NCBI GenBank assembly: GCA_937915765.1
Contig: CALGHE010000116.1
Span: forward strand, 1 to 28,822
DNA: 28,822 nucleotides
From: an uncultured Bacteroidales bacterium
Lineage (GTDB): Bacteria; Bacteroidota; Bacteroidia; Bacteroidales; Paludibacteraceae
Reading direction: 5' to 3'
Shown piece by piece: positions 22,799-28,822 of this stretch; the first letter of the stretch is position 1, and each line of letters starts with the position of its first letter. Below the pieces are notes generated by a model. The model was not told the DNA's origin. It searched no databases and saw nothing but the letters and a program-made list of their open reading frames with translations. Made by a program: the position numbers and the translations under genes.

Positions 22799-23938
22799 AT
22801 GCTGAATATGTTAAAACTCGCTTTATTTATAGACCGAGACGGAACAATTATTGAAGAGCCGCCGGTTACGTTTCAAGTTGACAATCTTGAACAGATGGTG
22901 TTCCTGCCAAATGTGATTCGCAGTCTGAATTTCATTAAAAGCAAACTTGATTTTGAACTTGTGATGGTGACAAACCAAGACGGGCTTGGCACTCCTGCCA
23001 ATCCGCAAGAGAACTTCGACATCGTGCAAGGGAAAATGCTTCAAATTCTGGAAGGCGAAGGTGTAATTTTTGACAAGATATTCATTGACAAATCTTATCC
23101 GGAGGATAACTTGCCCACACGCAAACCCGGCACTGCAATGCTTACCGAATACATGGACGGCAGTTACGACATGTCGCGCTCCTTCGTTATCGGAGACCGT
23201 ATCACTGATGTGCTGCTCGCCAAAAATCTGGGCTGCAAGGCCATCTTGCTGATGGAGGCAGAAAAGGCCGCTCCCTTGCTGAAAGAGAACGACTGCGAAG
23301 CCTCTTGCCTTATGGTCACGACCGACTGGAACAAAGTCACAGAACGGCTCTTTGCGGAGTCTCGCATCGGCACTGTAAAAAGGACTACAAAGGAGACCGA
23401 CATCTTTGTGGAGATTGACCTTGACGGCTCCGGAGCTTGCAAGATTGACACCGGTCTGAAGTTCTTTGACCACATGCTCGAACAGATTGGCAAGCACTCT
23501 GGCTGCGACTTGACCGTGAAGGTGAACGGCGACCTTGAGGTGGACGAGCACCATACTATTGAGGATACCGCCATCGCGCTCGGAGAGGCTATATACATGG
23601 CGCTCGGAAGCAAGCGCGGCATTGAACGCTACGGCTACTGCCTGCCTATGGACGACTGCCTTTGCAGCGTGGCTCTCGACTTCGGCGGAAGGCCTTGGCT
23701 GGTGTGGGACGCCAAATTCACACGCGAGTATGTGGGTGATATGCCTACCGAAATGTTCCTGCACTTCTTCAAATCGCTCAGCGACGCCGCCAAAATGAAT
23801 CTGAACATCAAGGCGGAAGGCGATAACGAGCACCACAAAATCGAGGGAATCTTCAAGGCTTTGGCTCGCGCCATAAAGATGGCCGTGAAGCGAGACATCT
23901 ACAAATATGAATTGCCAAGCACAAAAGGCGTGCTGTAA
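22799..23938 (+). CDS. hisB: Bifunctional histidinol-phosphatase/imidazoleglycerol-phosphate dehydratase
   Basis: 379 aa from the ATG at 22799 (376 aa from 22808); the longer frame from 22754 starts upstream of the promoter. The N-terminal HAD phosphatase has its nucleophile motif FIDRDGT with Asp12 and Asp14, TNQDG near 58, and GDRITDVLLAKNLGC as the later acidic motif. The C-terminal dehydratase starts near residue 190 and carries its manganese-binding His motifs FFDHMLEQIGKHS, DEHHTIEDTAIALGEA and EHHKIEGIFKALARA, ending STKGVL. It performs two non-consecutive late steps of histidine synthesis. The fused form is known in Bacteroidota and enterobacteria. Here it stands alone, with its own promoter and terminator and no other his genes in view. 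Confidence 0.96.
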   Translation: MLNMLKLALFIDRDGTIIEEPPVTFQVDNLEQMVFLPNVIRSLNFIKSKLDFELVMVTNQDGLGTPANPQENFDIVQGKMLQILEGEGVIFDKIFIDKSYPEDNLPTRKPGTAMLTEYMDGSYDMSRSFVIGDRITDVLLAKNLGCKAILLMEAEKAAPLLKENDCEASCLMVTTDWNKVTERLFAESRIGTVKRTTKETDIFVEIDLDGSGACKIDTGLKFFDHMLEQIGKHSGCDLTVKVNGDLEVDEHHTIEDTAIALGEAIYMALGSKRGIERYGYCLPMDDCLCSVALDFGGRPWLVWDAKFTREYVGDMPTEMFLHFFKSLSDAAKMNLNIKAEGDNEHHKIEGIFKALARAIKMAVKRDIYKYELPSTKGVL

Positions 23939-23955
23939 TTTTTTCACATCCATAA

Positions 23956-23997
23956 GGAGGCGAGACAGGCTTGCCGGTCTCTCCTCCGTTTTATTTT
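23956..23997 (+). terminator. Intrinsic terminator of hisB
   Basis: GGAGG-c-GAGAC (23956-23966) pairs with GTCTC-t-CCTCC (23977-23987) with one mismatch, an inner GGC/GCC can extend it, and GTTTTATTTT follows. It separates hisB from the ureohydrolase-fold gene. Confidence 0.85.
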
Positions 23998-24028
23998 GCA
24001 ATTCTGAAAAACAACAAGTAAATAGCGA

Positions 24029-25144
24029 ATGATGGACATCAACAATTATTTCGACAAATACGAAAATAGAGGCAACCCTTTCAACTTTGCCAGTCCGGGA
24101 GAGGCTTTGGGCGATAATTTGCACGACAGCAATTACAACGTTGCGATTATTGGCGTGAAGCACGAAATGCCCGGTACCGGCAACGCAGGTTCTGCGCTTG
24201 CTCCCGACGAAATACGAAAGTTTCTGTACCCGCTCTGCTTCAACTCTAACAATCTAAAAATATCGGATTTAGGAAATATAAAAAATGGCATATCTGAAGA
24301 GGACACTTTTTGCGCTTTAAAGGATATTACTGAGAACTTGTCTAAAAAAGGCGTCATCACTATCGTTATCGGAGGCACTCAGAATCTTACCGTTCCTATA
24401 TTCGAAGGCTTGGAGAGAAACGGAGCAGACCTTAATCTTCTTGTGCTTGACGATAAAATTGACCTGAGTTCCGATTTAAACAAGTTCGACTCAAGAACTT
24501 TTCTTAATAAACTGATAAACAAAGAGCTGCTTTACAGACTCGAAATTATCGGCAATCAGAACTATTTGTGTTCAAAGTCTCAGTTTGCGATGCTTAAGGA
24601 GAGAGGATTTTTTGAAACTCGCCTTGGCGAACTGCGCGAAAATCTGACTTTGGCGGAGCCTCTGTGCAGAGACTGCGACATATTCTCGATGGACATGTCT
24701 GCAATCAAACAGTGCGACGCGCCTGCTGTTGGTTATCCGTCACCAAACGGAATCTTGGCAGAAGAGGCTTGCAAACTCGCTCACTTCGCAGGGTTCAGCG
24801 ACAGGATTTCTGTGTTCGGACTATTTAACATGAATCCGTATTTTGACCAGAACGGAACTACAGCCGCTTTGGCAGCTCAGATTATCTGGCACTTTATAGA
24901 AGGACTTGACAACAGATACGGCGACTATCCTATTGCAGATTTGTCTGAATATCAAAAATTCATAATTCCAGATATGGTTGGCGACATGGACCGTGTGTTT
25001 TACCGCAACAGACGCAACAACAGATGGTGGACTGAAATCCCCACAAAAAGGGGACTTCAGGTTTTCTCCTGCTCTGAAGAGGACTACACCGCCGCCATTG
25101 AAAACCAGATGCCTAAAATCTGGCTGAAATATTTTATGAGATAA
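24029..25144 (+). CDS. Ureohydrolase-fold (arginase/formimidoylglutamase-like) protein with degenerate metal site
   Basis: 371 aa, cytoplasmic. The fold is recognisable from IGVKHEMPGTGNAGSALAPDEIRKFLY near 41-67, VIGGTQNLT at 113-121, DDKIDL at 141-146, FSMDMSAIK at 219-227, APAVGYPSPNGILAEEA at 231-247 and MNPYFDQNGTTAALAAQIIW at 268-287. In active family members these read GGDHS, DAHxD, SxDxD and an E before the NP. Here the ligand His of GGDHS is Gln118, the His of DAHxD is Lys143, the second Asp of the third motif is Ser224 and the Glu is Asn267; only Asp141, Asp145 and Asp222 remain. A two-manganese centre is therefore unlikely, and annotation as formimidoylglutamase would be misleading. 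About 75 extra C-terminal residues (RNRRNNRWWTEIP... FMR) follow the core. The function is unknown. Two adjacent ATG codons can serve as the start. Confidence 0.8.
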   Translation: MMDINNYFDKYENRGNPFNFASPGEALGDNLHDSNYNVAIIGVKHEMPGTGNAGSALAPDEIRKFLYPLCFNSNNLKISDLGNIKNGISEEDTFCALKDITENLSKKGVITIVIGGTQNLTVPIFEGLERNGADLNLLVLDDKIDLSSDLNKFDSRTFLNKLINKELLYRLEIIGNQNYLCSKSQFAMLKERGFFETRLGELRENLTLAEPLCRDCDIFSMDMSAIKQCDAPAVGYPSPNGILAEEACKLAHFAGFSDRISVFGLFNMNPYFDQNGTTAALAAQIIWHFIEGLDNRYGDYPIADLSEYQKFIIPDMVGDMDRVFYRNRRNNRWWTEIPTKRGLQVFSCSEEDYTAAIENQMPKIWLKYFMR

Positions 25145-25159
25145 AAATCAGGCTGAAAA

Positions 25160-25203
25160 AAGCAAATACCAGAGTGACCTGAAAATCGCTCCGGTATTTT
25201 TTT
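25160..25203. terminator. Bidirectional terminator between convergent genes
   Basis: An interrupted stem (AATACC 25165-25170 with GGTATT 25193-25198, plus inner GAG/CTC and GA/TC pairs) has a T-run on both sides, serving the plus-strand ureohydrolase-like gene and the minus-strand GH44 gene. Confidence 0.75.
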
Positions 25204-27096
25204 CTATCGCTTCAGCACCGTGAATGTTTTGGTAACATTATTGTCTGAAACGGCGCATACATAATACCCCTGCGGCAAATGCGCTATATCCAGCGACACA
25301 TCTGCGGCATCGCTCACCTTTGAAAGAAGCGGCTTTCCGTCAGACGAAATAATCTGTATCACAGACCTCTCTTTCGCGCCAGACACATATACCACGTTAT
25401 CAGTCAACGTAGGCCACACCCTAAGCACGTCCGACACGCCGCGCTCTGTCCTGTTCTCCTCGCCCTGTCTGCTCAGCAAAACAGTTGTCGTAGATAACGG
25501 AGGCAACAAGAGCGACGCCCTGCCGTTGCTGAAAGTCACAACACGCTCCTTCAGAGCATTTACAGAATGCGACACAAACGTCTCTTCCGCCGGCAAGTCC
25601 GAAAGTTCCAAAGCCCGATAGTCACCATCCTGCAACTCAAAATTGCGCAAGTCAATTTCCACTTCGGCAGGTTCTGCCATGGACCTGTTAATCAGCAGCA
25701 CGGTCAGAGAATCCTTCTCCTCATTTACTGTGACATGCACAGAAACCAACGAATCGTTAGACGACGAAGCTTCAAGATAGAACGGCTTATTATAACGGGC
25801 AAACAGATGGAGCGTCTCCCACATTCCGGCCTTCCAGCTCCACGGCGAGAACACCTCGACCTTTCGCTTCATAAACTCACCCATAGTGGAGCCGTACCAT
25901 ATACTGTTTATATTCGCATCTTTAGACTCAATGCCAGTCTCTGTAATTCCCACGCCCCTCACCTCGTTCATATACTTCATCATCCAGTCCTGACATCGTT
26001 TCAAGACAAACTCTTTCGTAACGCTATTGTCCCACTTTCCACCAATTTTCTTCACGCCATTAGCTTGAGGATAATCATAAGTTTCGTCAAAATAGATTCT
26101 ATGGCACTGAATAACCTCAGAGTCTGAGAGTTTGCTCGGATAAAAATGTAATGCGAAAACGTCCAGAAGCTTCATTCCGCACAAAGCCTCCTCTTCCGCA
26201 ATCCTTTTTATAAAATATTCTATCCAAGTATAATACACACCATCTTTCGTGACACCTTTTCCGTCCGAACCCACATACCACTGCCACTCGTTGCACGTTA
26301 TAGGCCCCACCAGCTTTATCTCCGGCCACATATTTTTCGCCGCCTTTGCCACACTGACGTATTTATCAATAAACACATCAGCGCTCACAGGCTCTTTTTG
26401 CACATCATCATGAGTGCCATGCCATATCTCCGGCTCATTATCCATCGCCCAATAAAGAACTTTAGAACGGTCAAAACCAAGTCCGCCCTCGCCGAACCAA
26501 TGATTCAGAATCCCTACGGTCGAGTCTGCCGGCCAAGGCATCAGATAGGAGTCTGGATCACCGTCCGTCAAAGCCGTTTTCCCATCGTCCGGATTAGGCA
26601 CGGAACCGGAGCCAGCCACGTTCTGAGCCGTGTTCAGCCACTTTTTATCATGATTGACATACCAATCCCAGTCTTTGAAATTATTCGCCTCCGTTTCCGC
26701 CACCTGCCCCAACAGCTGGAAACCATACATAACCTGCACCTGCGGAGCATTCTCCTGAATCGTGCCTAACTCATAATCCCAGTCGTGCGGCTCAACATTA
26801 TTGTACCAGTCCGGATGGCTCGACAAATGACGGCGATAATTGTACTTGGTCGAATTATTTCCGCCGTTCTCTCTCAAGAAAGCGACGCCCGACTCGTTTA
26901 TGCGAGTCCACTCCTCCTGCGTTGTTGCTTTCGAAGAATCATCGCTCGTCGAATTATTTTTTCCGTAAACATACGGAGACACCTTATGAATTGACCCATT
27001 CCCATCTATAGAAATCGAAACGGATGCCGCATTCAACATAAACGTTCCACAAATAGAAACAACACCTGCCAAAAAAAATTTGTAATAATTCATCAT
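25204..27096 (-). CDS. Secreted GH44 endo-beta-1,4-glucanase/xyloglucanase with T9SS sorting domain
   Basis: 630 aa from the first of two adjacent ATG codons. A signal peptide covers about 1-24 (cut near LNAAS). The GH44 barrel runs from about 40 to 440: FLRENGGNNSTKYNYRR at 73-89 is the family's N-terminal signature, the general acid/base is Glu221 in YWAMDNEPEIWHGTH, LHFYP at 316-320 is a barrel strand, and the nucleophile is probably Glu386 in GITETGIES. Family members cut beta-1,4-glucans, especially xyloglucan. A beta-sandwich typical of GH44 follows (about 445-545, ending LLPPLSTTTVLL). The last 75 residues are a type A sorting domain (RVWPTLTDNVVYV... LPQGYYVCAV... TFTVLKR). It is monocistronic, with a promoter about 220 bp upstream and a long leader. 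Confidence 0.88.
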   Translation of the reverse strand: MMNYYKFFLAGVVSICGTFMLNAASVSISIDGNGSIHKVSPYVYGKNNSTSDDSSKATTQEEWTRINESGVAFLRENGGNNSTKYNYRRHLSSHPDWYNNVEPHDWDYELGTIQENAPQVQVMYGFQLLGQVAETEANNFKDWDWYVNHDKKWLNTAQNVAGSGSVPNPDDGKTALTDGDPDSYLMPWPADSTVGILNHWFGEGGLGFDRSKVLYWAMDNEPEIWHGTHDDVQKEPVSADVFIDKYVSVAKAAKNMWPEIKLVGPITCNEWQWYVGSDGKGVTKDGVYYTWIEYFIKRIAEEEALCGMKLLDVFALHFYPSKLSDSEVIQCHRIYFDETYDYPQANGVKKIGGKWDNSVTKEFVLKRCQDWMMKYMNEVRGVGITETGIESKDANINSIWYGSTMGEFMKRKVEVFSPWSWKAGMWETLHLFARYNKPFYLEASSSNDSLVSVHVTVNEEKDSLTVLLINRSMAEPAEVEIDLRNFELQDGDYRALELSDLPAEETFVSHSVNALKERVVTFSNGRASLLLPPLSTTTVLLSRQGEENRTERGVSDVLRVWPTLTDNVVYVSGAKERSVIQIISSDGKPLLSKVSDAADVSLDIAHLPQGYYVCAVSDNNVTKTFTVLKR

Positions 27097-27310
27097 CTTA
27101 AAACTTTTAATCAGAAAGCCTCAACAAGCCAAAAACTTGCAGAAACAGCTTCTGTAAATTACGTTTGTAGTTTTATATTCTAAAGGCAATTTTTATAAAT
27201 TATGTTCTGAAAATCTGTTTCGTACGCTTTTGAAATCAGTTCTACAACAAGCCTTAAAAACAAATGACTTTCAAAACGATATGAAATCTGTAAAATAGCC
27301 TAAATAGTCT
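27097..27310 (-). promoter_or_regulatory. Predicted long 5' leader of the GH44 gene
   Basis: If transcription starts from the promoter at 27317-27348, the mRNA carries about 214 nt before the ATG. I see a short stem (CAGAA/TTCTG near 27141-27155) but no known riboswitch or coding frame. The rest of the gap to 27546 is AT-rich with the dyad at 27478-27498. Confidence 0.35.
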
Positions 27311-27316
27311 GCCTCG

Positions 27317-27348
27317 CAAATATACTTCACAAAATTCACAAATCCAAA
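27317..27348 (-). promoter_or_regulatory. Promoter of the GH44 gene
   Basis: TATATTTG (27317-27324, minus strand) matches TAnnTTTG and TTTG (27345-27348) lies 20 bp upstream. Confidence 0.55.
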
Positions 27349-27477
27349 CTTATTGAAATATCTAAATCTTCATGGCCGTGCGCAGTTTTATTATCAAAGC
27401 AAAAAACATGTAATATTTAAAACGACACTTTATATTGCAGTTTTAATAAATTGCCGCAACAAAAAATCTGCCTTGCT

Positions 27478-27498
27478 CTTTTTTTTATCAAAAAAAAG
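27478..27498. repeat. A/T-tract inverted repeat upstream of the BspA-like gene
   Basis: C plus eight T, the triplet ATC, then eight A plus G form a perfect 9-bp dyad. It lies about 50 bp upstream of the BspA-like ATG in the divergent intergenic region, so it could be an operator or an upstream A-tract element. Confidence 0.4.
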
Positions 27499-27546
27499 TT
27501 CTACCTTGAAGCACATTTTCCTTTGTTTAATTTAAATTTCAAGCCT

Positions 27547-28728
27547 ATGAAACGAATTTGTATTACCCTATGCCTCATATTAACAGCCATTTGCCAGTTA
27601 ACGGCAGGAGTTGTGAAGATAGATGGCGTCTATTATAGTTTAGACGAAAACACCCTTGCGGCTTCCGTAACATTTAAACCCTTTGAGGACGACCCCGACG
27701 GCTGGATGTACCATCCAAAAGACTCTTTGTATGTAGGAGACGTGGTGATTCCGTCTCAAGTTTCGCACAATGGAGAGACTTATTCTGTAAACGCCATCGG
27801 CGACAACGCTTTTGCAGGCAGTTCGCAGATGACAACCTTGCAGATACCGGAATCCGTAATAACCTTTGGCACAAGCGCTTTTTCCCTATGCTCTTCTTTG
27901 TCTGCAATTACTATAGACGAATCCAACCCGCAATTCCGTTCGATTGACGGTGTTATATATTATAAAAACAAGATGGAGCTTTATTTCGCGCCAAGAGCCA
28001 TCTCCGGACACTTGACTCTTCCTGATGGCCTAACGGAAATTCCAAGCTCTGCCTTTCAGCGCTGTCTGCTCGATGCAGTCACAATACCAAACAGCGTCGA
28101 AACCATAAAGGACGGAGCGTTTAACAATTGCCCTAATTTGTCAGAAGTGAACTTCGGCAGCGGTTTGAGAGTCATTCAAAGAGACGCGTTCTCCCAATGC
28201 CCTTTCTTGCAGATTATAGATTTCAGCAGCACTCAGCTGACAGACATCGGACTGGCAGCTTTCATGGACTGCGAAGACCTCGCCATTGTCTATTTGAGCG
28301 ACTGCCTAAAGACAATAGGGATGAACGCCTTCCGCGACTGCAACCTGATCGGAATCTCTTTGCCGGCAACGTTAGAGTCTATTGGCGAGTCTGCTTTCTT
28401 GGGCTGCGAAGGGCTTACCACCGTAATAAACAACAGTCCGCTTAACATCAAAGCCGGAAGCGAAGACAACGGCTGCGTAGGATTGTACCTGACAGAAGAA
28501 GCCTCATTCGACCGCAACATCAAGGAGGCTGACATTTATCTGACGTGCGAAAACAGAACTCTTTCCATCTTCAATGCAAAAGGCAAAACGGTTACAGTTT
28601 ACGACATCACCGGACAGATTATTTTTCAGGCAGACTGCGCTCTTGACATCTTAAAGCTAAACCTGAAAAGCAGCGGCTTGTACATAGTAAACATCGGCTC
28701 CACAAGTTGGAAAATACCGGTGAAATAA
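27547..28728 (+). CDS. BspA-like leucine-rich-repeat surface protein with T9SS sorting domain
   Basis: 393 aa from the ATG at 27547 (MKRICITL), where the signal peptide begins; the longer frame from 27451 adds a non-signal stretch. Cleavage is likely near QLTAG. After a short beta region, about eight LRR_5/BspA-type repeats run from about residue 75 to 290, each like AFxxCxxLxxIxIPxSVxxIGxxAF (for example IGDNAFAGSSQMTTLQIPES and IGMNAFRDCNLIGISLPATL). BspA-type proteins of oral Bacteroidales bind host matrix or other bacteria. The last 70 residues form a type A sorting domain (LSIFNAKGKTVTVYDITGQI... LKSSGLYIVNI... KIPVK), so the protein is probably surface-bound. A partial -7 box (TTCCTTTG, 27518-27525) lies just upstream. 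No terminator is seen after it in the window. Confidence 0.85.
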   Translation: MKRICITLCLILTAICQLTAGVVKIDGVYYSLDENTLAASVTFKPFEDDPDGWMYHPKDSLYVGDVVIPSQVSHNGETYSVNAIGDNAFAGSSQMTTLQIPESVITFGTSAFSLCSSLSAITIDESNPQFRSIDGVIYYKNKMELYFAPRAISGHLTLPDGLTEIPSSAFQRCLLDAVTIPNSVETIKDGAFNNCPNLSEVNFGSGLRVIQRDAFSQCPFLQIIDFSSTQLTDIGLAAFMDCEDLAIVYLSDCLKTIGMNAFRDCNLIGISLPATLESIGESAFLGCEGLTTVINNSPLNIKAGSEDNGCVGLYLTEEASFDRNIKEADIYLTCENRTLSIFNAKGKTVTVYDITGQIIFQADCALDILKLNLKSSGLYIVNIGSTSWKIPVK

Positions 28729-28822
28729 ATGTGAAGGGCGAAGAATTAAGATGAGCCGTAAAAAAAATATTAGTGTCCGATAAAACTTTTAATCAATAAA
28801 AAAATTAGGACTGAATCTGACT

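Noticed and set aside
23956..23998. TTATTTTG in the hisB terminator T-run as a promoter for the ureohydrolase-like gene
   Set aside because: It is one base off the -7 consensus, with a TTG only 17 bp upstream; too weak to annotate.
22823..24163. Long minus-strand open frame (446 codons) opposite hisB
   Set aside because: hisB has intact family motifs, promoter and terminator on the plus strand. The antisense frame runs across the hisB terminator and into the next gene and shows no recognisable domain.

Overview
The window looks like chromosome from a member of the Bacteroidota, most likely a Bacteroidales that digests plant polysaccharides and carries a type IX secretion system (T9SS). Five things point there: a fused SecDF, a bifunctional HisB, a short-LID adenylate kinase, secreted proteins ending in T9SS-type sorting domains, and repeated TAnnTTTG boxes (the Bacteroidota -7 element) in front of genes. 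I cannot name a genus. There is no rRNA, CRISPR array, prophage or complete mobile element.

Layout. 1-1.75 kb (minus): a small sorting-domain protein translationally coupled to a secreted alpha/beta hydrolase. 1.96-4.1 kb (plus): topoisomerase III with a TTG start. 4.2-5.4 kb (minus): a membrane-anchored AraC-type regulator. 5.7-6.83 kb (minus): hpt-adk, a purine salvage and nucleotide pair. 6.9-8.85 kb (minus): a secreted GH53 galactanase. 9.0-10 kb (minus): an Rpn/PD-(D/E)XK nuclease-like protein with an octapeptide repeat. 10.27-10.67 kb (minus): a tyrosine-rich lipoprotein. 10.8-13.9 kb (minus): secDF. 14.2-14.8 kb (minus): a DedA membrane protein. 15-15.75 kb (minus): two small unknown genes that share a duplicated leader. 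15.97-17.24 kb (minus): an AmpG-like MFS permease. 17.5 kb (minus): tRNA-His. 17.7-19.9 kb (minus): a translation-related operon rplY-pth-hslR-DUF4924. 20.2-22.7 kb (plus): a PL11 rhamnogalacturonan lyase with a sorting domain. 22.8-23.9 kb (plus): hisB. 24.0-25.1 kb (plus): a ureohydrolase-fold protein that has lost most metal ligands. 25.2-27.1 kb (minus): a GH44 glycanase with a sorting domain. 27.5-28.7 kb (plus): a BspA-like leucine-rich-repeat protein with a sorting domain.

How the genes fit together. The housekeeping genes (topB, hpt-adk, secDF, rplY-pth-hslR, hisB, tRNA-His) are interspersed with single-gene secreted enzymes for pectin and hemicellulose: GH53 on galactan side chains, PL11 on the rhamnogalacturonan I backbone, and GH44 on beta-1,4-glucan or xyloglucan. 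There is no SusC/SusD pair, so these are not a classical polysaccharide utilisation locus. SecDF would drive the inner-membrane step for these cargos, and an unseen T9SS the outer-membrane step.

The least ordinary items are the ureohydrolase-fold pseudoenzyme, the duplicated leader in front of two unrelated small genes, the cargo-less sorting-domain protein coupled to a hydrolase, the nested dyads upstream of the membrane AraC regulator, and a tRNA-His with several stem mismatches. All calls come from reading the sequence; no database search was run.
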